Source: Rubrivivax gelatinosus (GTDB lineage: Bacteria > Pseudomonadota > Gammaproteobacteria > Burkholderiales > Burkholderiaceae_C). From it: 64,000 bases of DNA. The stretch spans positions 124,001 through 188,000 of the forward strand of contig NZ_SLXD01000005.1 in NCBI RefSeq assembly GCF_004340905.1. The letters run 5' to 3'. A program made the position numbers and the translations under genes. Under the pieces are notes generated by a model. It was not told the DNA's origin. It saw nothing but the letters and a program-made list of their open reading frames with translations, and did not search any database. This document shows positions 16,500 to 24,030 of the stretch, one piece after another. The first letter of the stretch is position 1. Each line of letters begins with the position of its first letter.

Positions 16500-18128
16500 A
16501 TGCGAGCCGACGTCCTGCGCATCTACAAGTCGGTCCACACCTGGACCGGCATCGTCTCCGGCATGGCGCTGTTCATCGCCTTCTATGCCGGCGCCCTCAC
16601 CGTCTTCAAGGAGCCGCTGGAGCGCTGGGCCAGCCCGCCGGCGCAGCAGGCCGCGGTGCCGCTGGAGCGTGCCCAGGAGCTGATCCTGCGCACGCTGCAG
16701 GCCGAGCCGGCGGCCGCACGCGGCTTCACGCTGCATCTGCAAGACACCGAGAACGTGCCCGGCCGGCTGAGCTGGACGGTGCGCGACGGCGACGGGGACG
16801 ACCACGACCACCGCCACGTACGCCACTTCGCCGCCACGCTGGACGCCGAGGGCCGCGCCGTCGCGCAGCCGGCGGCGCCGTCGCAGCTGGGCGACTTCAT
16901 CGACGTGCTGCACCGCGTCGTCGGCCTGCCGGTGGACAACGACCCCAACCGCTGGGTGATGGGCGTGGTGTCGGCGCTGTACGCCGTCGCGCTGGTGTCC
17001 GGCGTGATCGTGCTGCTGCCGTCGCTGGTGAAAGACTTCTTCGCGCTGCGCCTGGGCCGCAACCTCAAGCGCATGTGGCTGGACGCGCACAACGTCGTCG
17101 GCATCGTCAGCCTGCCCTTCCACGTCGTGATGGCGCTGACGGCGGTGGTCTTCGCCTTCCACGACGGGATCTACGCCTTGCAGGACCGCCTGCTGCACGA
17201 AGGCCGGCTCGCCAGCGCCTTCCAGCGCCCGGCGGCCAGTGCTGGCGCGGCGCCGCGCGACCTGGCGGCGATGCGCGCGCCGGCCGAACTGCTGGCCGCG
17301 GTGCACGCCGTGGCGCCCGGCTTCGAGCCGACGGCGATGCAGTACGTTCAGGTCACCGGCCCACGCGCCGCGGTGCGCGTCTGGGGCCAGGACGAAAGCG
17401 CGGTGGCGCCACGCGCGCGCGGCGGCTTCGTCGTCGTCGACCCGTACAGCGCACGCGTCGTCAACCACGATTCGCTGCCCGGCCACCAGTCCGCCCCCAA
17501 CCAGGTCATCAGCAGCTTCTTCGCGCTGCACATGGCCTCGTTCGCCGGCGACCCGGTGAAGTGGATGTACTTCGGGCTCGGGCTGGCCGGCGCCTGGCTG
17601 TTCTACAGCGGCAACCTGCTGTGGATCGAGAGCCGGCGCAAACGCGGCGCCGAGCCGCCGCGGCGCACGCGCTGGATGGCCGCGGCGACGATCGGCGTCT
17701 GCCTGGGCAGCGTCTGCGGCCTCTCGGCGACGATCGCGGCGGCCAAGTGGCTGCCGGGGCTGGTCGACGACGTCGGCGCCGGCCACCGCTGGCTGTACTA
17801 CGCGGTGTTCTTCGCTGCGCTGGGCTGGGCCTTCGTGCGCGGCAGCGCGCGGGCGTCGGTGCACCTGCTGCGGGCCGCGGTGGTGCTGACGGCCGCGATC
17901 CCGGCCAGCTCGCTGGTCGGCGTGCTCGCGCCCGGGCTGGGCCCCTGGGCGCCGGCCTCGGGCGCGGCCCTGGCGGTGGACCTGACGGCCACCGCCGGCG
18001 CGGCGCTGCTGGCCTGGATGGCGCACGCGACCGCCCGGCGCGTGCACCACGGGCCGGCGCCCAGTGTCTGGGCGGCGCCAGCCGTGTGCGCCGACGCGAC
18101 GCCGGCATTCGGCGGCCGCGAGCGCTGA
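16500..18128 (+). CDS. PepSY-associated TM helix protein, candidate ferric-siderophore reductase
   Basis: 542 residues, inner membrane. It opens with the family motif YKSVHTWTGIVSGMALFIAFY (TM1). PepSY-like periplasmic stretches follow, with conserved His in LHRVVGLP and in LDAHNVVGIVSLPFHVVMALT (TM3), and further helices run to about residue 520. A His-rich loop (GDDHDHRHVRH) lies at about 98-108. Related PiuB-type proteins are iron-regulated and thought to reduce Fe(III) siderophores in the periplasm using haem or quinol electrons. It ends the sigma/FecR/receptor/esterase set. The reductase role is inferred from family and context. Confidence 0.85.
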   Translation: MRADVLRIYKSVHTWTGIVSGMALFIAFYAGALTVFKEPLERWASPPAQQAAVPLERAQELILRTLQAEPAAARGFTLHLQDTENVPGRLSWTVRDGDGDDHDHRHVRHFAATLDAEGRAVAQPAAPSQLGDFIDVLHRVVGLPVDNDPNRWVMGVVSALYAVALVSGVIVLLPSLVKDFFALRLGRNLKRMWLDAHNVVGIVSLPFHVVMALTAVVFAFHDGIYALQDRLLHEGRLASAFQRPAASAGAAPRDLAAMRAPAELLAAVHAVAPGFEPTAMQYVQVTGPRAAVRVWGQDESAVAPRARGGFVVVDPYSARVVNHDSLPGHQSAPNQVISSFFALHMASFAGDPVKWMYFGLGLAGAWLFYSGNLLWIESRRKRGAEPPRRTRWMAAATIGVCLGSVCGLSATIAAAKWLPGLVDDVGAGHRWLYYAVFFAALGWAFVRGSARASVHLLRAAVVLTAAIPASSLVGVLAPGLGPWAPASGAALAVDLTATAGAALLAWMAHATARRVHHGPAPSVWAAPAVCADATPAFGGRER

Positions 18129-18146
18129 CCGGGCGGGCCGCCGACC

Positions 18147-19094
18147 TCAGCGCCGCCGCGCGGCTTTTGTCAGCCAGTCCCGCGGCGTGCAGCCGACGTG
18201 GCGCGTGAACGCGGTGCTGAAGTTGCCGGGATGGGCATAGCCCACCTGCCAGCCAGCCTGGGCCACCTGGCAGCCGGCGTCGAGCAGCGCCTTGGCCCGC
18301 TCCATGCGCAGCTGCAGCAGCATCTGTCCGGGCGGAACACCGAAGGCCTCGCGGAAACCGGCCTTGAAGCGAGTCTCGCTCATGCCGACTTCGGCGGCGA
18401 GGCCGGCAATCGTCAGCGGTCGGTCCAGCCGCGCGTGCATCAGGTCGCGGGCTCTGGCCAAACGGTCGTGCTCGTGGCGACGCGACGGCCCTGACGCGGC
18501 GGGCAACGACAGGCCCAGCACGCGCACCTGCTCGGCCAGCAGGCTGAGCGCATGAATCCGGCGGTCCAGGGCCGCCAACCCGCGCGCCCCGGCGCCGCGC
18601 AGCAGGGCCTGCGCGTGGGCGATGCCGCCGGGCGACGAGCGCGCCGAGCTCAGTGCACGCACGCCACGCGCCGGCATCAGGCGACGGCAGACCTCCGGCC
18701 CCAGCCACCTGGCGACCGCGTCCTCGTCCACCAGCAGGCGCAACTGCACCACGCGCTCACCGGCTGCATAACAGCGCTCGCCGGCGCTGCAGACGAAAGC
18801 CGCGGCGGTGACGTAGCCCGCCGCGAAGCCGAGGTGCTCACCGCGTGCGCCACGGAAAGCCGATCGCCCCTCGAGGCCGACGGTCAGCACCAGCGTGCCG
18901 CGGCCCGGCGGGTTGGTGCTCGCCTCGCGCACTTCATCGCGCGGCAGCACGCTCGAGCGCACCACCGTCAGCCCGGGTTCGATGTCCAGCTTCTCCACCG
19001 TGCTGCCCGGCAGCGCCGGCAGGCGCTGCCAGCCGGCATCGGCCGGGGCCGCCAGAGCGGTATCCGGCGCAGCGTGCTCGCAATCGAGGGGCAT
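18147..19094 (-). CDS. AraC-family regulator, PchR/YbtA-like
   Basis: 315 residues from ATG at 19094. The N-terminal ~200 residues are a ligand-sensing region (STVEKLDIEPGLTVVRSSVL, VLTVGLEGRSAFRG). The C-terminal ~100 residues carry two helix-turn-helix motifs (LTIAGLAAEVGMSETRFKAGF; QAGWQVGYAHPGNFSTAF). It is divergent from a FyuA-like receptor across a Fur box at 19154-19172, the usual arrangement of PchR/YbtA regulators, which activate uptake when the ferric siderophore reaches the cytoplasm. Longer in-frame extensions into the Fur box are unlikely. Confidence 0.88.
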   Translation of the reverse strand: MPLDCEHAAPDTALAAPADAGWQRLPALPGSTVEKLDIEPGLTVVRSSVLPRDEVREASTNPPGRGTLVLTVGLEGRSAFRGARGEHLGFAAGYVTAAAFVCSAGERCYAAGERVVQLRLLVDEDAVARWLGPEVCRRLMPARGVRALSSARSSPGGIAHAQALLRGAGARGLAALDRRIHALSLLAEQVRVLGLSLPAASGPSRRHEHDRLARARDLMHARLDRPLTIAGLAAEVGMSETRFKAGFREAFGVPPGQMLLQLRMERAKALLDAGCQVAQAGWQVGYAHPGNFSTAFTRHVGCTPRDWLTKAARRR

Positions 19095-19153
19095 GGGTAT
19101 CGGGACGGAACGGTCCGCACGCAGACGAATGAGGCCGGCTCGCAGAAGAACTC

Positions 19154-19172
19154 TAATGATAGTCATTCTCAT
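19154..19172. promoter_or_regulatory. Fur box in the AraC/receptor divergent promoter region
   Basis: TAATGATAGTCATTCTCAT contains the near-perfect palindrome AATGA-TAG-TCATT (19155-19167), the best Fur-like match in the window. It lies 60 bp upstream of each divergent gene, so it can repress both. Confidence 0.8.
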
Positions 19173-19230
19173 CTGAAGAGAGACTGGCGAGGTCCGAATC
19201 CCGGCTGCCGCACCGCAGGAAATCCACTCC

Positions 19231-21243
19231 GTGACCTCTCTCCGGCTCTGTCCCGATCTTCCCCGCGCGCTCGGCGCGCTGACCCTGGCCGGTCTGGGCC
19301 CGCTCGCCCAGGCGCAGGACCCCACCGCGCCGCCCTCCGTTCTGCCGGCCATCACCGTGACGGCCCACAAGCAGGCCCAGCGCATCGAGGCCGTGGCGGC
19401 CAGCGTGACGGTGCACGACGGCGAGCTGCTCGACGCCGACGGCGTCGATCGCCTGGAAACGCTGGAGCAGATCACGCCCGGCCTGTCCTTCCAGCCCTTC
19501 GGCCAGGCAGGCGTGCACTCGGCGGTGATGCGCGGAGTCTCGGCCCAGTTCTTCTCGTTCTCCTCGTCGACGCTGCTGCTGGTCGATGGTGTTCCGACCC
19601 TGATGGCCCAGGGCTTCGAAGACGGTCTGCTCGGCGTCGAGCGGGTGGAGGTGCTGCGCGGCCCGCAGTCCACGCTGTACGGCCGCAACGCCGAGGCCGG
19701 GGTGATCAACATCCAGACCCGCCAGCCCGGCAACACGCCACGCAGCGCGGTGTCGGCAGGCCTGTCCAGCCGCTCGGGGCGTTCGTTGCGCATGGAACTG
19801 AGCCGCCCCCTGGTTCAGGACACGCTGTATGCGAGCTTCGCCGGCGACTGGAGCCGTCAGGACGGCTTCATCGACAACCTGGAGACCGGCCGGCGCGCCG
19901 ACGACCGCCGTCGGGAACAGCAGAAGCTGGCGCTGCGCTGGACTCCCGACAGCCGGACCGACGCCACGCTGCGCTACGCCCGCCAGGCCTTCGACGACGG
20001 GGCCGCCCTCTGGGGCTCGCCTTCGGCCCGGCGCGCGACCGTGCGCTCGGGCACGCCAAGCTGGAACCGCTCTTCCGGCGACACGGCATCGCTGAACCTG
20101 GCCCGCGAGCTCGGCGGCAGCCTGAGCCTGCACTCGGTCACGGCCTACAACCTCTACCGCGACCGGGTCCAGCAGGACACCGACTTCGAGCCCGCCGACA
20201 GGCTGCACATCGCGCGCGACCACCGTTTCCGGAGCCTGTCGCAGGAACTTCGGATCGAGGACCGGGATGCGCGCGCGCCCTGGCTGCTGGGCCTCTACGC
20301 CGACCGCGACAACCACGACCTGCTCAACGTCCAGCAGATGGCCGCGACGAGCCTGCGCTCGCCAGCCACTCTGCAGGGACACGGCATGGCGCTGTTCGCC
20401 AACGGCAGCCTGCCGCTGACCGCACGCTGGACGCTGCAGGCCGGTGCGCGCGTCGAGCGCCACGCGATCGAGTTCCAGCCACGAGGCCAGGACCGGCAGT
20501 CGACGCGCAGCACCCCGGTCTCGCCGCGGCTCGCGCTGCAGTACCAGCCCGGCGCGGCGACCGCGCTGCATGCGAGCCTGAGCCGCGGCGTGCGCGCCGG
20601 GGGGTTCAACGTGTTCGTTCCTGCCGCCGGCTACGCCGCCTATGCGCCCGAGAAGCTGCAATCGCTGGAACTGGGCGTCAAAGGCACGTTGGCCAACCAG
20701 CGGCTGCGCTATTCGGCGTCGCTGTACCGCATGCGCATGGACGACATGCAAGTTCAGCAGATGCCCCAGCCGGGCCTGGTCTACATCACCAACGCCGCCC
20801 GCGGCCACGCCACCGGCGCGGAGCTGGAGCTGGACTGGCTGCTCGGCGAGGGCTGGCAGTTGCAGTCCGGGATGGCGCTCAACCGCACGCGCCTGGACCG
20901 CTTCCGCGACGGCAGCGCGGTCTACGACGGCCACCGCAACCCCTTCGCCCCGGACGCGTCGGGCCACCTCGTCCTGCGTCACGACGCGGCGGCCGGCTGG
21001 CACGTCCAGGCCCAGCTGTACGCGACCGGCAAGGTCCACCTCGACGCCGCGAACCGCTACAGCCGCCCCGGCTACGGGCTGCTGAACCTGCAGGCCGGGC
21101 AGCGCCTGGGGCGCTTCGAGATCGGCGCCTACGTGCGCAACGCCGCCGACAGGCGCTACGACGCCGTCGGCTACCAGAACGGCAACGTCACCGTCTACAG
21201 CCCACCCCGCGAGTTCGGCCTGCGCCTGGACTGGCGAATCTGA
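19231..21243 (+). CDS. TonB-dependent receptor, FyuA/yersiniabactin-receptor-like
   Basis: 670 residues from GTG. A signal peptide ends near LAQAQDP, and the sequence goes straight to a TonB-box-like segment (ITVTAHKQAQR) without an STN domain. This fits AraC rather than FecR control. Plug motifs: LETLEQITPGLSF, LERV-type GVERVEVLRGPQSTLYGRN and AGVINIQTRQPGNTPR. Many barrel segments (SRGVRAGGFNVFVPAAGY, HATGAELELDWLLGEGW) and the length match my recollection of FyuA (~673 aa), receptor for yersiniabactin and pesticin. The C-terminus is RLDWRI, ending in Ile rather than the usual Phe/Trp. The substrate is probably a phenolate-thiazoline type or other Fe chelate, by inference. Confidence 0.93.
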   Translation: MTSLRLCPDLPRALGALTLAGLGPLAQAQDPTAPPSVLPAITVTAHKQAQRIEAVAASVTVHDGELLDADGVDRLETLEQITPGLSFQPFGQAGVHSAVMRGVSAQFFSFSSSTLLLVDGVPTLMAQGFEDGLLGVERVEVLRGPQSTLYGRNAEAGVINIQTRQPGNTPRSAVSAGLSSRSGRSLRMELSRPLVQDTLYASFAGDWSRQDGFIDNLETGRRADDRRREQQKLALRWTPDSRTDATLRYARQAFDDGAALWGSPSARRATVRSGTPSWNRSSGDTASLNLARELGGSLSLHSVTAYNLYRDRVQQDTDFEPADRLHIARDHRFRSLSQELRIEDRDARAPWLLGLYADRDNHDLLNVQQMAATSLRSPATLQGHGMALFANGSLPLTARWTLQAGARVERHAIEFQPRGQDRQSTRSTPVSPRLALQYQPGAATALHASLSRGVRAGGFNVFVPAAGYAAYAPEKLQSLELGVKGTLANQRLRYSASLYRMRMDDMQVQQMPQPGLVYITNAARGHATGAELELDWLLGEGWQLQSGMALNRTRLDRFRDGSAVYDGHRNPFAPDASGHLVLRHDAAAGWHVQAQLYATGKVHLDAANRYSRPGYGLLNLQAGQRLGRFEIGAYVRNAADRRYDAVGYQNGNVTVYSPPREFGLRLDWRI

Positions 21244-21257
21244 GGACCCCCCTGAAC

Positions 21258-22316
21258 ATGAACAGCTCGTCTCTTCACCCCCTTCACGCCTGCTGGGACC
21301 TGGCAGCCAGCGCCGTGCGCGCCGAAGCCCTGGACACGGCGCTCGACCTCGGCTTGTTCGAGGAGCTGCTGCAGCCCTCGACGGCCGCGCAGCTGGCGGC
21401 TCGGCGCGGCCTGCATGCCGCCAACACCGCCCATCTGCTGGAGCTGCTCTGGAGCATCGGGCTGCTGCAGCGGCAACCCGGAGAACCGGCCCGCTACGAA
21501 CTCGCGCCGGTGGCCCGGGAACACCTTGCACGTCCGTCGCCGCGCTTCTGCGGCGACGCCTGGCGCTACCGGCTGGCCTCGCTGCGCTGCCTGTCGGGCC
21601 GACTGCGCCAGCACGTCGAGAAGGGCCCTCGCCTGACCGACAGCCCGTTCCAGTCAGCCACCGGCGCCGGCTGGGCCAGCGCGGCACGCGCCCAGATCGG
21701 GCAGGAGCAGCGCGCGGTCAGCGCGGCTGCGGCTCTGGCGATCCTGGAGCGTCTGCCCCAGGCGGCGCAGGCACGCCGGCTGCTGGACCTGGGCGGGGGG
21801 CCGGGCTGGATCGCGATCGCGCTGGCGCAGCGCTTCGCGCAACTCGAAGGCGTGGTGTTCGACTGGCCCGAGACCGCTGCCGTGGCACACGAGAACATCG
21901 AGGTCGCCGGCCTCGGCGGGCGCCTGCAGGCGCAGGGCGGCGACATCGCCGCCGACCCGCTGCCGACCGGCTTCGACCTCGTGTGGTGCTCGTCGGTGCT
22001 GCACTTCGTGCCCGAGGTCGCGGCCACGCTGGACAAGCTGATGGCGGCCATGGTGCCGGGCGGCTGGCTGGTGTGCGTGCACGCGGAACTGTCGGCCGAG
22101 GCCGAAGACGCCGCGTGCGTCATGCCCTTCTACCTGCCGATGCGCCTGGCCGGGCGCCACGTGCTGGCGCAAGGCGGCACGGCTGCCGCGCTGGCCGCCG
22201 CCGGCTTCTCCGACATCGAACAGACCACCTCGGGCCTGTTCCCGATGGCGCCGGTGCAGGTCGTGGTCGCGCGCAAGCCGGCGGCGCCCGCACAGGCCCA
22301 GGCCTGCCATGTCTGA
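21258..22316 (+). CDS. SAM-dependent methyltransferase in siderophore-uptake operon
   Basis: 352 residues. The N-terminal dimerisation/wHTH domain spans about 10-95 (ALDTALDLGLFEELLQPSTAAQL, then LLELLWSIGLLQRQPG), as in COMT-like O-methyltransferases. The Rossmann domain has motif I LLDLGGGPGWIAIALAQ, then VVFDWPETAAVAHENI, GGDIAADPLPTGFDLVWCS and MVPGGWLVCVHAEL. It starts 14 bases after the receptor stop and its end overlaps the permease start by eight bases, so it is co-transcribed with uptake genes. No biosynthetic genes are in view. It may modify an imported siderophore or a released ligand; this is unusual and untested. Confidence 0.88.
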   Translation: MNSSSLHPLHACWDLAASAVRAEALDTALDLGLFEELLQPSTAAQLAARRGLHAANTAHLLELLWSIGLLQRQPGEPARYELAPVAREHLARPSPRFCGDAWRYRLASLRCLSGRLRQHVEKGPRLTDSPFQSATGAGWASAARAQIGQEQRAVSAAAALAILERLPQAAQARRLLDLGGGPGWIAIALAQRFAQLEGVVFDWPETAAVAHENIEVAGLGGRLQAQGGDIAADPLPTGFDLVWCSSVLHFVPEVAATLDKLMAAMVPGGWLVCVHAELSAEAEDAACVMPFYLPMRLAGRHVLAQGGTAAALAAAGFSDIEQTTSGLFPMAPVQVVVARKPAAPAQAQACHV

Positions 22317-23604
22317 GCGGGTGCGCCTGCTCGGCCTGCAGGCGTTGTTCGGCTGGCTGAACCTGGCGCTGACGGCACCCAGCGTCTACCTGTGGCTGGG
22401 CCTGCCGCTGCTGATGCGCCAGCACGGATGGTCGGGCGTGGAGATCGGCCTGTTCCAGCTCGCCGGGCTGCCCACGGTCTGCAAGTTCCTGCTCGCACGG
22501 CCGCTGGAGCACGGCCGGCAGCCCTCGCTGCGCTACCGGCAATGGGCCTTGGCGCTGTGCCTGCTGCTGGCGGGAAACCTGCTGCTGCTGGGCTGGAGCG
22601 ATCTGCTCGGCAGCCCGTGGAGGCTGTTTGCGCTGGCCTTCAGCGCCGCGTGGCTGGCCACCTGGGCGGACGTGCCGGTCAACGCGCTGGCCATCCGCTG
22701 CCTGCCGGCGGACCAGCGCCTGCGCGCCGGCAGCCTGCGCTCGGCGGCGCTGTCGCTGGGCGCCATCGTCGGCGGCGGCCTGATGCTGATGCTCCAGCTT
22801 CGCTGGGGCTGGCGGGCCCCGTTCCTGGTGCTGGCCGGCATGCTGCTGGCGGGCGCCGTGCTGCTGCTGCCGCTGCGCTCCAGTGCCGCGAGCGAAACGG
22901 AGCGTCGCCGTGCGCCGGGTCCGGGACACAAAAGCCTGCGCCGGGACCTGCACGGCTTCATCGCACGACCGGGGGCGCTGACCTGGAGCGCGCTGCTGCT
23001 GCTTTACTTTCCGTTCGTGGGCACCGCCTGGTTCTACCTGAAGCCGCTGATGCTGGACCAGGGCTTCGAGCCCGGGCAGGTGGCAGGCCTGGCGGGCGTC
23101 GGCGGCGGCACCGTCGCCGCGGTATCCAGCCTAGCCGCCGCGGCCCTGGCGCGGCGCATCGGCCTGCGCCGCGCGGTGCCGGCGGGCGCCTGGCTGGGCT
23201 TCGCCGCGCTCGCCGCGCTGGCCCTCGCCACCTCGCGCCACAGCCCGGGCCCGCTCATCGTCGCCGCCGCAGCCGGCCTCGCTGCGGCGATGGGCTACAT
23301 CGCCGCACTGGCCTTCGCGCTGACGATGCACTTCTCGCGGCAAGACCTCGCGGCCGCCGACTACGGCCTGCAGTCGAGCCTGTTCGCGCTCGGCCGGCTG
23401 GCGGTGCCCGTCCTGGGCGGCCTGCTGCTGGACCGCACCGGCCACGTCGGCCTGCTGCTCGTGCTGGCGGCACTGATGTTCGCCGTCGGCGTCCTGTGCA
23501 GCTGGCGCGCGAACGATCTCCCGCCCCGCCTGGACCGGGCGGCGCGGGGGCAGACGACGCCTCGCGGCCGGGTACCGGCACGCCCGACGCCGCGCCGAGC
23601 CTGA
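22309..23604 (+). CDS. MFS permease, FptX/RhtX-like siderophore importer
   Basis: 431 residues with about 12 hydrophobic helices, beginning LLGLQALFGWLNLALTAPSVYLWLG and including a central Arg/Lys-rich loop (about residues 193-215). The AmpG-like MFS branch and its context (AraC regulator, FyuA-like receptor) match the RhtX/FptX single-protein siderophore importers that move ferric pyochelin or rhizobactin across the inner membrane. The C-terminal tail after residue 405 is basic and probably cytoplasmic. An export role, as for YbtX-like proteins, is the alternative. Confidence 0.82.
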   Translation: MSERVRLLGLQALFGWLNLALTAPSVYLWLGLPLLMRQHGWSGVEIGLFQLAGLPTVCKFLLARPLEHGRQPSLRYRQWALALCLLLAGNLLLLGWSDLLGSPWRLFALAFSAAWLATWADVPVNALAIRCLPADQRLRAGSLRSAALSLGAIVGGGLMLMLQLRWGWRAPFLVLAGMLLAGAVLLLPLRSSAASETERRRAPGPGHKSLRRDLHGFIARPGALTWSALLLLYFPFVGTAWFYLKPLMLDQGFEPGQVAGLAGVGGGTVAAVSSLAAAALARRIGLRRAVPAGAWLGFAALAALALATSRHSPGPLIVAAAAGLAAAMGYIAALAFALTMHFSRQDLAAADYGLQSSLFALGRLAVPVLGGLLLDRTGHVGLLLVLAALMFAVGVLCSWRANDLPPRLDRAARGQTTPRGRVPARPTPRRA

Positions 23605-23661
23605 GCGGCGCGCGGGCGACACGGCTGGCCGGGGTCCAGCCAGCGCGGCGCGCCGCGGACC

Positions 23662-24012
23662 TCAGACCGGCTGCCAGCGCCCGGCGATGTTCTTCAGCAG
23701 CTGGTTCACCGCCGCGAGCTGGCGGTCGCGCAGCGCCAGCCAGCTGCTCTCGCTGGTGTAGGCGGCGGTCTGCGCCGTCACGACGGCGAGGTAGCTCGCC
23801 GTGCCGGCACGGTACTGGTCCTGCGTGATCTCCAGGTTGCGCCGCGCCGCCTGCAGCGCCCGCTGCTGCCACTCGGCTTGCTGGCGCAGCTGGTCGGCGA
23901 GCACGAGGTTGTCTTCCACCTCCTGCAGCGCCGTCAGCACCGTCTGGCGGTAGCTGGCGCTCGCCTGGTCGGCGCTGGCACGCGCCTGGGCGCTGGCCAG
24001 CCGCTGTGTTGC
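23662..24012 (-). pseudogene. Truncated outer-membrane efflux (OprM/NodT family) gene, C-terminal remnant
   Basis: Only the last ~115 residues of a TolC-like factor remain, in frame from QRLASAQARASADQASASYR through TVLTALQEVEDNLV and QDQYRAGTASYLAVV to NIAGRWQPV. These are the hallmark C-terminal OprM/NodT helix sequences. Upstream in the same frame the sequence meets the stop codon of the AI-2E gene (24031-24033) within 20 bases, so the first ~350 residues and the start are missing. The breakpoint is at about 24010. It marks a deletion or rearrangement; no efflux pump genes lie beside it. Confidence 0.75.
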
Positions 24013-24030
24013 TGCCGGCCCCCGATCGCG

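Noticed and set aside
21258-23604. Siderophore biosynthesis cluster
   Set aside because: Only a methyltransferase and a permease are present; no NRPS, salicylate synthase or NIS synthetase was seen near the receptor.
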